Shown: one piece after another, positions 1 to 6,197 of the stretch
Layout: each line of letters starts with the position of its first letter
How positions within the stretch are numbered: the first letter of the stretch is position 1
Assembly: GCA_031285465.1 (NCBI GenBank)
Contig: JAITWD010000180.1
Span: forward strand, 1-10,595
Source of the DNA: Lachnospiraceae bacterium
GTDB taxonomy: Bacteria; Bacillota; Clostridia; Lachnospirales; Lachnospiraceae
DNA: 10,595 nucleotides
Direction of reading: 5' to 3'
The notes under the pieces: generated by a model
Told to the model about the DNA's origin: nothing
The model's input: only the letters and a program-made list of their open reading frames with translations
Database searches by the model: none
Position numbers and translations under genes: made by a program

Positions 1-141
1 CATAATCAGAGCCGCATAGCCCATCTTGGGGAGCGTATCCAATTGATATAGGGCACTTACCGCTAAAAAGACCACCACGGTCAGCCAAAAGAGCGTAATG
101 ACGGTAAAACGATCCTTCAAATATTGTTTAATCAATGACAT
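1..141 (-). CDS. BceS-like sensor histidine kinase, N-terminal part (gene runs off the left edge)
   Basis: Only the first 47 codons are inside the window. The peptide opens with MSLIKQYLKDR and then a hydrophobic stretch (about residues 12-31), with a second membrane segment apparently beginning near residue 40. A short cytoplasmic start of the YLKDR type followed at once by membrane helices is typical of the small intramembrane-sensing kinases of the BceS family, which lack an extracellular sensor domain. The ATG overlaps the end of the response regulator gene by 14 nt, so the two are translationally coupled. By family knowledge such kinases detect cell-wall-active peptides together with a BceAB-type ABC transporter, which would be expected further left. 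The catalytic domains are not visible, so the assignment rests on the start and on the neighbouring regulator. Confidence 0.8.
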   Translation of the reverse strand, partial: MSLIKQYLKDRFTVITLFWLTVVVFLAVSALYQLDTLPKMGYAALIM

Positions 142-811
142 AGCCCATCCCCTTTTGAGTGCGGATTAAATCGACCACACCCAACTCCTCTATCTTGCGA
201 CGTATCCGTGTTATGTTAACTGTAAGGGTATTGTCATCAACAAATAACTCATCGTCCCACAATCGCTTCATCAACATTTCCCGGGAAACGATCCGACCGT
301 GCTGCTCCATCAATACCTGCATGATCCTAAATTCATTTTTGGTAAGTTCTGCCTTACTACCTTGATACACCAGGGATGCATCTTCAAGATTAAGGACGAC
401 TTCCCGATGAGTAAGGGTTCGGACTACCCCCGCCTCACCGCTGCCAAAGGTATAGGTCCGGCGGAGCAATGCCTGGATCTTGGCTGACAATACCTCTAAC
501 TCAAATGGCTTGGTCACAAAATCATCCCCGCCCATATTAATCGCCATGACAATATTCATATTGTCGCCGGCAGAGGATAAAAAAAGGATCGGCACCTGAG
601 AATCCCGTCGTATTTCACTGCACCAATAAAACCCGTTGAAAAAGGGCAGATTAATATCCATCAATACCAGATGAGGCACAAAGCGTCCGAAATGACTGTA
701 GACATCCATAAATTCAGTCACCATCTCCACCTCATACCCCCACCGGAACAGGTGCTTACTCATTTCTGCCGCAATAACCGTATCGTCCTCAACAATCAAT
801 ATCTTATACAT
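128..811 (-). CDS. BceR-like OmpR-family response regulator
   Basis: A 227-aa two-domain regulator. The receiver domain (about 1-120) starts MYKILIVEDD with the acidic pair D9/D10, the phosphoacceptor D52 in MDINLPFFNG and K101 in the TKPF motif. The segment DNMNIVMAINMGGDDF is characteristic of the BceR group. A winged-helix OmpR-type DNA-binding domain follows (about 130-227), ending RTQKGMGYVID. The start at 811 is chosen because AAAGAGG lies about 8 nt upstream and the receiver fold begins there. The open frame continues upstream to 1213, but that extension crosses the tRNA gene and is not coding. Together with the overlapping kinase gene it should form a two-component system that switches on an antimicrobial-peptide resistance transporter. 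The target genes are not in this window. Confidence 0.93.
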   Translation of the reverse strand: MYKILIVEDDTVIAAEMSKHLFRWGYEVEMVTEFMDVYSHFGRFVPHLVLMDINLPFFNGFYWCSEIRRDSQVPILFLSSAGDNMNIVMAINMGGDDFVTKPFELEVLSAKIQALLRRTYTFGSGEAGVVRTLTHREVVLNLEDASLVYQGSKAELTKNEFRIMQVLMEQHGRIVSREMLMKRLWDDELFVDDNTLTVNITRIRRKIEELGVVDLIRTQKGMGYVID

Positions 812-873
812 TAATGGTACCTCTTTCCCATTATTGGACGGTAGCCCACAAAACACGGGGAAACTCCCGCATA

Positions 874-891
874 ATACTCTTATAATAGTAT
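874..891. repeat. Small inverted repeat upstream of the response regulator gene
   Basis: ATACT and AGTAT arms separated by 8 nt lie about 60 bp upstream of the response regulator start, in an AT-rich stretch with TATTAT and TATACT boxes readable on the minus strand. No convincing -35 box sits at the right distance, so the promoter of the two-component genes is probably here but cannot be placed. The repeat resembles only the outer arms of the padR-type operators and has a different spacing, so it is not counted as one of them. Confidence 0.25.
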
Positions 892-928
892 AGGGATAAA
901 AAAAGTACCAGTCTTTTTTAAAAATTGG

Positions 929-958
929 TTGTCTGCCCCTTCCATGTTGTGCTATAAT
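929..958 (+). promoter_or_regulatory. Promoter of tRNA-Gly
   Basis: A perfect TATAAT box at 953-958 is preceded by TTGTCT at 929-934 with an 18-nt spacer. Transcription would start near 965, about 15 nt before the mature tRNA 5' end, which is normal for a single tRNA transcript. Confidence 0.65.
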
Positions 959-979
959 GCATTTATGCTTATTGGGTCC

Positions 980-1050
980 GCAGATATGGTTCATCGGTAG
1001 AACACTGGCTTCCCAAGCCGGAGAGGCGGGTTCGACTCCCGTTATCTGCT
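980..1050 (+). tRNA. tRNA-Gly (anticodon CCC)
   Basis: The 71-nt sequence folds into a complete cloverleaf. The acceptor stem GCAGATA pairs perfectly with TATCTGC. The D stem is GTTC/GAAC with loop ATCGGTA. The anticodon stem is CTGGC/GCCGG with loop TTCCCAA, giving anticodon CCC (1012-1014). The variable loop is 4 nt, and the T stem is GCGGG/CCCGT with loop TTCGACT. The discriminator is T, as in bacterial tRNA-Gly. The CCA end is not encoded and must be added after transcription. It reads GGG codons. It has its own promoter and a terminator starting 4 nt downstream, so it is a stand-alone transcription unit between two minus-strand operons. Confidence 0.95.
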
Positions 1051-1054
1051 TAAT

Positions 1055-1103
1055 AAAAATCCGGAGACAGATGCGTATTATGTCGCATTGTTTCCGGATT
1101 TTT
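1055..1103. terminator. Bidirectional Rho-independent terminator (tRNA-Gly / pspC operon)
   Basis: A very long hairpin. About 15 bp pair from 1055-1069 with 1089-1103, containing the core TCCGGA and one G-U pair. After a one-base bulge, five more base pairs (ATGCG with CGCAT) close a loop of about 8 nt. The stem is flanked by A5 on the left and T5 on the right, so it gives a U-tract on either strand. It ends the tRNA transcript on the plus strand and the padR-to-pspC operon on the minus strand, 28 nt after the pspC-domain gene stops. Confidence 0.9.
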
Positions 1104-1131
1104 GCTGTTAAGCTCCCACTCAATATTCTTG

Positions 1132-1326
1132 CTATTCTTGCGGAACAATAAGTGCCACAATAAAATAAATTAAAATCCCCATTCCAAAGCTGCCCAAGCT
1201 GGCAATGACCCATATCACCCGGACCAGTACCGGATCTATGTTAGCATATTCACCGATGCCCCCACATACACCGCAGATCGTTTTATTGGTAGTGGAACGT
1301 ACCAATCGTTTGTAATCTCCATTCAT
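1132..1326 (-). CDS. Small PspC-domain membrane protein
   Basis: A 64-aa protein made of little more than one PspC domain. The motif CGVCGGIGEYANIDPVLVR (about residues 18-36) is the hallmark of the family. It is followed by one long hydrophobic segment (about 37-62) ending in the usual VPQE. PspC proteins are membrane proteins tied to cell-envelope stress responses. The ATG at 1326 is preferred over the GTG three codons earlier because GGAGG sits 8 nt before the ATG, whereas it abuts the GTG. The gene is last in the padR operon: about 88 nt separate it from the DUF4097 gene, with no terminator between them, and a strong terminator follows. A separate weak promoter in the gap cannot be excluded. 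Confidence 0.9.
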   Translation of the reverse strand: MNGDYKRLVRSTTNKTICGVCGGIGEYANIDPVLVRVIWVIASLGSFGMGILIYFIVALIVPQE

Positions 1327-1414
1327 TACGCTCACCTCCCTTCAACCGTTTATTCTTGTTTTGTCTATCCCTCTATCTGTTTATATATATAAATCATTAC
1401 TCCCTCGATTTTCA

Positions 1415-2443
1415 TTACCGATCAAACATCACCTCTATGCTACCCATTCCGCATTCCAGATCCATTTCGCCATCGGCATGATTATTTATGACCCGATTAC
1501 CAGCCAGCGCCGAATAATCATTCCCATCAATGCTGATGCTGCCGGCAGTACAATTAATAGAATAATCAAAATCCTTCTCGCCGCCGTCCAACCGCAAGGT
1601 GATATTGCCCATACTGCATTCTGCCGATATCTCATCGTTCACACGGCCACTAAAGTAGAAATCGCCCAAACCATTTTCAATATCCAACTCGTCGGCTGTG
1701 CTATTAATAAGATTGGCATTACCCAGTCCAACCGAGCCGTTCAACTCATGGGTTTCAATTCCGTCCATTTCCATCTCGCCACCACCAAGTTCCAGGTCTA
1801 CCTTGTCGTACGTTACCCCTTCCGGTACGTACAATACGATCTCATTGGCCGGATCAAACACCGTATTTATTTCTACTTTACTGGAACCTCTGATATATAA
1901 AGTATTATCGTCGGTATAATGATCACACTTGACATTACCTGCAAGCTCAATCTTATAATCCTCCTGATCCCACTCCAAAACCGTAAACCTGCATGCCGCT
2001 ACCATTATGTTCAATTCATCGATATCATCACCGGAAATGCTCTCTTCGTAACGATTACTTGCGATAAAATCACTATTGTTCAGCCCATCATCACCATCGT
2101 GATCCTGTGTTGCCTGGTCCCAGTCATCACCGACCGACTCCCAGTCATTATCGTTGCTCCAATCCCAGTTCCAGCCATTATCCAAGCTAAAGTCCCAGTC
2201 ATTGTCCCAACTAAAGTCCCAGTCATTGTCCCAGCTAAAGTCCCAGTCACCAAAGTCCTTCCCGCCAATCGTCCAGCCTTCAGCGGAATCAAAGAAAAAG
2301 CGGGGGGTAATACTAATTGATCGCTCACCGGCTATCCGCCAAAAACTGCGACCACCGATAATACTGACCACAACACCGATTACAATTCCGATTCCGATAA
2401 AAACTGCCGCGGTGATACCACATCCCTTTAAAAATTTGTTCAT
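1415..2443 (-). CDS. DUF4097 beta-repeat protein with membrane anchor and Trp/Asp-rich linker
   Basis: A 342-aa protein in three parts. Residues 8-30 form a single membrane segment after a short basic start (MNKFLKG), which predicts a cytoplasmic N terminus and an external body. Residues about 63-120 are a low-complexity stretch dominated by Asp, Trp, Asn and Ser, with the 8-residue unit FSWDNDWD repeated in tandem. Residues about 143-342 are a DUF4097 (putative adhesin) domain of short beta repeats, with Gly-turn motifs such as LGGGEMEMDG, VGLGNANL, ECSMGNITL and ECGMGSIEV. This fold is shared with LiaG/YvlB-type proteins of Firmicutes envelope-stress operons. The start overlaps the stop of the upstream HAAS gene as ATGA, with AAAGGAGG just before it, so translation is coupled. 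The molecular function is unknown. The Trp-rich linker is unusual and could touch the membrane or wall; that is inference. Confidence 0.85.
   Translation of the reverse strand: MNKFLKGCGITAAVFIGIGIVIGVVVSIIGGRSFWRIAGERSISITPRFFFDSAEGWTIGGKDFGDWDFSWDNDWDFSWDNDWDFSLDNGWNWDWSNDNDWESVGDDWDQATQDHDGDDGLNNSDFIASNRYEESISGDDIDELNIMVAACRFTVLEWDQEDYKIELAGNVKCDHYTDDNTLYIRGSSKVEINTVFDPANEIVLYVPEGVTYDKVDLELGGGEMEMDGIETHELNGSVGLGNANLINSTADELDIENGLGDFYFSGRVNDEISAECSMGNITLRLDGGEKDFDYSINCTAGSISIDGNDYSALAGNRVINNHADGEMDLECGMGSIEVMFDR
2163..2250. repeat. 24-bp in-frame tandem repeat inside the DUF4097 gene
   Basis: A 24-bp unit starting CTAAAGTCCCAGTCA occurs at 2187, 2211 and 2235, with a more diverged copy to the left near 2163. 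Two full units are nearly identical at the nucleotide level, differing at one base near the unit end. Each unit encodes eight residues (FSWDNDWD type). The near identity of third positions suggests recent duplication and possible length variation between strains. Confidence 0.85.
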
Positions 2444-3138
2444 TGCTTCTTACCTCCTTTACCGCTAAAAATCCTCCCGATCAGGTTAGCAATGCCCTTG
2501 ATGATCGCCGGGATTAATTTACCGGCCAGAAGGACTGTTAATAATAAGAATAAAACTCCGATGCCACCAATAACTAATGACGCTGCGATCATCGCCAGAC
2601 CACCCAGTGGCCAGGTAATTAACTCGATAATACCGGTCACCATTATAACCAGTGCTACCACTAACGATGTCAGCGATAGCGCACCAAAGACTGCGATCAT
2701 CGAGATGATCACCGCCACAACCGCCCCGATAACCCCCAGCAGACCGCTGCCAATTCCTAATAACACCGGCGAAGCAAAGATACAGATTACCACGATCAAT
2801 GCGATGACACCGGCAGACAGTCCTTGCTTTTCCGGCTCCTTTTTCTCCGGTTCCGGAGGGGGATCCTGCTGACGGTATTTGGCTATTTCATTGGCACCCA
2901 AATCGGCATTGGCTCGAAAACCCTTTTCGGTAAACTCACCACCAGCCCCCTTCAGTCCTTCTTTTATCGTGACCGCAACCTGTTCGGGTGAGCCAAGTGA
3001 TGCCAGGACATCAACTTCATTCTCCTTGCCGCTGTCATTAATATAGTCATTATAGTACTGTAAAGCCTCTTCTCTTTCTCCGGGTGGAATGTCGGACAAT
3101 AATTCTTCCAACCTTCTCATATACTCCCATCTAGTCAT
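2440..3138 (-). CDS. HAAS-domain (DUF1700) multi-spanning membrane protein
   Basis: A 232-aa protein. Residues 1-75 match the HAAS/DUF1700 pattern: MTRWEYMRRLEELLSDIPP, then a helix EREEALQYYNDYI, then the LASLGSPEQVA turn. A charged proline linker (about 92-104, PPPEPEKKEPEK) follows, then four hydrophobic segments (about 107-128, 130-153, 155-177 and 179-203) and a basic tail rich in Lys and Gly. HAAS proteins are regularly encoded beside PadR regulators, and the helical domain is thought to transmit a membrane signal to the regulator; that role is family knowledge and inference. The start at 3138 is chosen because GGGAGGAG lies 6 nt upstream and the domain begins there; the open frame further upstream lies inside padR. 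The start overlaps the padR stop by 8 nt and the stop overlaps the DUF4097 start by 4 nt. Confidence 0.9.
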   Translation of the reverse strand: MTRWEYMRRLEELLSDIPPGEREEALQYYNDYINDSGKENEVDVLASLGSPEQVAVTIKEGLKGAGGEFTEKGFRANADLGANEIAKYRQQDPPPEPEKKEPEKQGLSAGVIALIVVICIFASPVLLGIGSGLLGVIGAVVAVIISMIAVFGALSLTSLVVALVIMVTGIIELITWPLGGLAMIAASLVIGGIGVLFLLLTVLLAGKLIPAIIKGIANLIGRIFSGKGGKKQ

Positions 3139-3457
3139 GTTGCTCTCCTCCCTCGAATATCTTGGTAATCTTTGATGAATAATCCTGCCATTCACCCGCA
3201 TACAGGTTTAACTGCCGCCGGCCCTTTTCGGTCACCTGGTAATACCGCCGGTTTCGTCCGGCACACTCCATATCATACACTTCCAAGCATTCATCCTTCT
3301 GCAGTCGGCGCAGAACCGGATAAAGCGTTGACTCTGACAGCTCAATTGCCGTTCTGACTTCCTGTGTGATCTTATAGCCATAGGTTCCTTCAACATCCCG
3401 TGATACTACCGCCAGCACAATTGCATCCAATAGTGCCGCTCCCGTGTTAAATACCAT
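3131..3457 (-). CDS. PadR-family transcriptional regulator
   Basis: A 108-aa protein, the normal size of the short (PadR-s1) class. It carries a winged helix-turn-helix: LLDAIVLAVVSRDVEGTYGY, then the recognition region ELSESTLYPVLRRLQKDECL, then the wing RRYYQVTEKGRRQL, and a short dimerisation helix. AAAGGAG lies 8 nt before the ATG. It heads the padR, HAAS, DUF4097, pspC operon. The promoter about 230 nt upstream contains two 23-bp inverted repeats, one on the -10 box, which fits autorepression by a dimeric PadR protein. The same pair of sites stands before the GIN lipoprotein gene, so the regulator probably controls both. The effector is unknown; the HAAS protein encoded next to it is the obvious candidate partner. 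Confidence 0.93.
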   Translation of the reverse strand: MVFNTGAALLDAIVLAVVSRDVEGTYGYKITQEVRTAIELSESTLYPVLRRLQKDECLEVYDMECAGRNRRYYQVTEKGRRQLNLYAGEWQDYSSKITKIFEGGEQHD

Positions 3458-3655
3458 GCCATCTACTCCTTTCGCTCAGATTATTTGTGACTTTGTAACT
3501 ATTCAGTACCTTCATGGTTAAAGTTACTTTGTCAAATTGACAAGGTAGCTTGTGAAAAATCAATAAAAATCACCTGCGGTGATGGGCTTTTCCCATTCGA
3601 TAATACTCAAATTGAAGTATTGGTAAATATTGCGATTGGTAATTTTGTGATCTTC
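3458..3655 (-). other. Long untranslated leader of the padR operon
   Basis: From the predicted transcription start near 3683 to the padR ATG there are about 225 nt without an open frame of note. The leader contains a 6-bp hairpin followed by a T-run on the minus strand (3562-3583), an adjacent small stem TGGG/CCCA (3583-3595), and a 7-bp inverted repeat TTGTCAA/TTGACAA (3529-3543). It also holds two copies of a G(T/G)(T/G)ACTTTGT-like word near 3487 and 3523. The last two could belong to a second, proximal promoter, but no good -10 box accompanies them. No known riboswitch was recognised. Confidence 0.45.
3562..3583 (-). terminator. Terminator-like hairpin in the padR leader
   Basis: Read on the minus strand, ATCACC and GGTGAT pair around a GCA loop and run straight into TTTTTATT. 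The stem is short and only half G/C. It sits downstream of both the hydrolase gene and the padR promoter, so it could end hydrolase read-through, act as an attenuator of the padR operon, or do nothing. No other terminator was found after the hydrolase gene. Confidence 0.4.
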
Positions 3656-3678
3656 GATATTATACACTGTATAATATC
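3656..3678. promoter_or_regulatory. Downstream PadR-type operator at padR
   Basis: A perfect 10-bp inverted repeat, GATATTATAC and GTATAATATC, around a 3-bp centre. Its centre at 3667 lies 33 bp downstream of the operator on the -10 box. It would lie in the initially transcribed region. It matches the consensus RATAYTATAY-N3-RTATARYATH derived from the four sites in this window. Confidence 0.75.
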
Positions 3679-3688
3679 TTCCACAAAC

Positions 3689-3711
3689 AATACTATACGC
3701 TATATAATATT
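3689..3711. promoter_or_regulatory. Core PadR-type operator at padR
   Basis: AATACTATAC and ATATAATATT arms around a 3-bp centre (centre at 3700). The site covers the -10 box and part of the spacer of the padR promoter, so a bound repressor would block RNA polymerase directly. The equivalent site before the lipoprotein gene has the same position relative to the -35 box. Confidence 0.75.
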
Positions 3712-3721
3712 GTTTTGTCAA
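3692..3721 (-). promoter_or_regulatory. Promoter of the padR operon
   Basis: On the minus strand a consensus TTGACA (complement of 3716-3721) is followed after 18 nt by TATAGT (complement of 3692-3697). The spacer begins AAACAATATTATA, identical to that of the lipoprotein promoter. Position and match suggest a strong sigma-70/sigmaA promoter held down by a repressor. Confidence 0.8.
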
Positions 3722-3767
3722 TACCCTTCAACTATTTCTTTAGGCAATTTTTATTAAGTGCAAACCC

Positions 3768-6029
3768 CTATTGATACTGTTCTATCCGCAAGTCATCAAC
3801 ATAAAGAGTAGTCGTCTCACTGCTTTCGCCGTTACGGTCCATAATCCATTCCATCGTGATAATATTGCCGGTAAGTCCTTCAAAACGGTCGGTTTTAATC
3901 GCCACCATCTGTAAAACCGGTTCACTGGTGACGCTGTCCGCAAAGAGTGGCTTCGCGATCGGTGCCGCAAGCGGAACGGTCACTCCGCCAAAGTCATCAA
4001 TGGAACGTACTACTGACCTGCCGCTACTATCGGTCAGTATCACTCGGAAGGATACCTCCGACGCTATTGAATCATTCCCTGCACACAACGACATATATAA
4101 GGTGTCACCCACCGCTACGGTAGTCGGCCCAAATTTAGTTTTAAACACCGGCGGTCGCCGTACACTATCCCCCTGACCGTCATCACCGGTCCAACTTAGA
4201 ATTAACACCCGATTACTGTTATCCGATTTGCCGGGAAGATAATCCATCGTCCAGCGACTAAACCCATCGGCTACATAGACGGTTTCTCCGGATACCGATC
4301 GGCTGATATCAAAACTATCGTCAAAATTATCCAGCATAACGTGGTTACCATCTGCATAATCGGTAACATAGTGCGCCGCCGGTAACCAGTCAGCACCGTA
4401 AGTAAAATCACGAAACAAGGTACGATACTCTTCCCGGTCATGCAGGGTCATCTCCATAAAAGCACCAATAAATACCTTGGCTGCCTGTTGCTGTTCCTCC
4501 ATTGGCATCATCAAACGGGAATTAAAGCCCATATTTACCAGGCCAATCTGGTCGGATGCCCCCCAGGAACTGTTAAACTGACCATGATTGGCATACTGGA
4601 TCCATACCTGCGCTTTAACTCCCTGCGCCGATACATCGGTCCGGCGATACATATTGGCACCCTGAAAACTGGTAACATCCATGTCATGCTCGCCGTGAAG
4701 TACCAAATAATTGACTCCGGTCAATGACGCTTCCAAACCGGCCGGATCATACTGCCGATGAACCGGTGCGATCGCCGCTACCGTCTTAATCTCAAACGGG
4801 TAATCAAATGCCAACCGTCCATTATCGGGATAATGCTGCAGATCAGCAAAAACAGCCGCTAGTGCTACCGCTTCACCGCCACGTGAATGACCGATCAGGG
4901 CAATATTTTCAAAATCCACCATTTGATAAAAAGGATGATCGGTCGTCTTGTTCCAGTTATACCACTGCATAAGGTGCTCCAATAGCACCAATGCACGGGC
5001 ATCATTTTCGCCCGACAGACCGTCAAAAAAAATCAGATCATAAAAAGCCGATGAGTTGAGGAAATTTTCGTCCACCGATACGGCGATGATCCCCCTGCTG
5101 GCCAATAATTCTCCCAGATAGGCATAACCGCCATCGGAACGGTCGGTCGCCTCATGATTGCCATGAACGATCAAGGTTAACGGAAATGGACCATCGCCCT
5201 CCGGCATCCAGACCTGCCCATTTAGTGGCAGGTCGTCTTCCGTAAAACCATACTGCAGCCGACGGATCACACTCCATCCGGACAGCATAAAGGAACTATC
5301 GACCGCTACCGATGCCAGGGTTGTCTGGTCGGGATAGGGCTCGATTTTTTGATCGGGTGTTGCATAATAATAAACCGAATACTGATAGTCACCGGGCTGT
5401 GACGGATCCTCCAAGATTCCATCCTCCCCTGATAGCCCGCTCCTTTTTATATCACGATCCACATTCTGGATCGGCGCAATTGTATATGGCAGGGCCAGTT
5501 GTGCTTGTTCCGGTCGATCAGCCGCCGTAAGAGCGGGACCCGGATAGATCAGCACCAGCAAGAGGGCGACCGCCCCCACTCCTCCTCCGGTCATAATAAG
5601 AGCAAGAAGCCATTTAATCGGCCTCCTTAGTCCCTTTATCCTACCGGTTGCAAACATAATCGCCAAATATACCGCCACCATGGCACCGATTAGCGCTGGT
5701 ACTATATATAGTGCCAAATGCATGGTGGTCATTAACAGGATAAAGACAAAGCAGAGCACCGCGATCAGCTGCCAGCGCATTCGTTTGATCACCGCTATTA
5801 TACCGGCAATAATAACCGATGCCACCGCGACTACCGTCGTTATGATCGATACTGCCAGTAAAGTGACCGGTACACCGGCCTTGTAAAAAATGAGGATCAA
5901 TGATGTCAGCCCAAATCCGATGCCAATAAATAAACCGACACACATCGCCCATGCCAGTGCCGGACTGATACCGGTCAGGATTCTTTCCCTTAATTGCTTT
6001 AACGAAAATTTATTCCTCTTATCACCCAT
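3768..6029 (-). CDS. Membrane-anchored alpha/beta hydrolase
   Basis: A 753-aa protein. The N-terminal part has about five hydrophobic segments (about 24-51, 54-81, 86-108, 109-128 and 138-162). Basic residues at the N terminus and after the second and fourth segments predict that the rest lies outside the cell. The middle part is an alpha/beta hydrolase: LIVHGNHE near 286-293 (oxyanion-hole strand), the nucleophile elbow GHSRGG with Ser382, an acid candidate Asp449 in LHGEHDMD, and His482 in YANHGQF. The C-terminal region (about 560-753) looks beta-rich and may be a binding module; I do not recognise it. The substrate is unknown, and an ester or peptide of the envelope is only a guess. ATG 6029 is chosen because GGAG lies 6 nt upstream; in-frame starts at 6041 and 6086 have poorer sites. 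It follows the lipoprotein gene on the same strand with a hairpin between them. Confidence 0.82.
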   Translation of the reverse strand: MGDKRNKFSLKQLRERILTGISPALAWAMCVGLFIGIGFGLTSLILIFYKAGVPVTLLAVSIITTVVAVASVIIAGIIAVIKRMRWQLIAVLCFVFILLMTTMHLALYIVPALIGAMVAVYLAIMFATGRIKGLRRPIKWLLALIMTGGGVGAVALLLVLIYPGPALTAADRPEQAQLALPYTIAPIQNVDRDIKRSGLSGEDGILEDPSQPGDYQYSVYYYATPDQKIEPYPDQTTLASVAVDSSFMLSGWSVIRRLQYGFTEDDLPLNGQVWMPEGDGPFPLTLIVHGNHEATDRSDGGYAYLGELLASRGIIAVSVDENFLNSSAFYDLIFFDGLSGENDARALVLLEHLMQWYNWNKTTDHPFYQMVDFENIALIGHSRGGEAVALAAVFADLQHYPDNGRLAFDYPFEIKTVAAIAPVHRQYDPAGLEASLTGVNYLVLHGEHDMDVTSFQGANMYRRTDVSAQGVKAQVWIQYANHGQFNSSWGASDQIGLVNMGFNSRLMMPMEEQQQAAKVFIGAFMEMTLHDREEYRTLFRDFTYGADWLPAAHYVTDYADGNHVMLDNFDDSFDISRSVSGETVYVADGFSRWTMDYLPGKSDNSNRVLILSWTGDDGQGDSVRRPPVFKTKFGPTTVAVGDTLYMSLCAGNDSIASEVSFRVILTDSSGRSVVRSIDDFGGVTVPLAAPIAKPLFADSVTSEPVLQMVAIKTDRFEGLTGNIITMEWIMDRNGESSETTTLYVDDLRIEQYQ

Positions 6030-6112
6030 GATAATCTCCATATCTTTCCCGTATCTGCAAGCCATAGCCTGCTTTAAAACTACCAAATAAAATTAAACGA
6101 TGCTGAGCGCTA
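6030..6112 (-). other. Hydrolase leader with possible weak promoter
   Basis: On the minus strand TTGTAT (complement ending near 6117) and TAATTT are separated by 17 nt, giving a weak promoter candidate that partly overlaps the hairpin upstream. No padR-type operator is present here. The hydrolase could instead be reached by read-through from the lipoprotein promoter. Confidence 0.3.
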
Positions 6113-6157
6113 ATACAAAACTGCATAATGACGGGAATGATCCGGCCATTATGCAGT
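6113..6157 (-). terminator. Hairpin terminator after the GIN lipoprotein gene
   Basis: Perfect 11-bp arms ACTGCATAATG (6120-6130) and CATTATGCAGT (6147-6157), extended inside by CGG/CCG pairs. On the minus strand they are followed by TTTTGTATT. The U-tract is short, so termination may be partial and allow some transcription into the hydrolase gene. Copies of the word AGCGCT flank the hairpin on both sides (near 6105 and 6169). Confidence 0.7.
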
Positions 6158-6197
6158 CTGATTGGCACAGCGCTGTTTCAATGCGATAAAATTGCCA

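Noticed and set aside
874..891. A fifth PadR operator upstream of the Bce-type genes
   Set aside because: Only the ATACT/AGTAT outer arms agree; the spacing and inner arms do not fit the 23-bp consensus.
980..1103. Possible integration site (tRNA with attachment core)
   Set aside because: No integrase gene, no direct repeat of the tRNA 3' end and no foreign-looking block were seen in the window.
812..1213. N-terminal extension of the response regulator frame by 134 codons
   Set aside because: It runs antisense through the tRNA-Gly gene and its terminator, adds no recognisable domain, and the normal receiver start has a good ribosome binding site.
2080..2328. Minus-strand and plus-strand open frames with repetitive translations in the DUF4097 linker region
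   Set aside because: They are alternative-frame readings of the 24-bp repeats; the DUF4097 frame is supported by its domain, start overlap and ribosome binding site.
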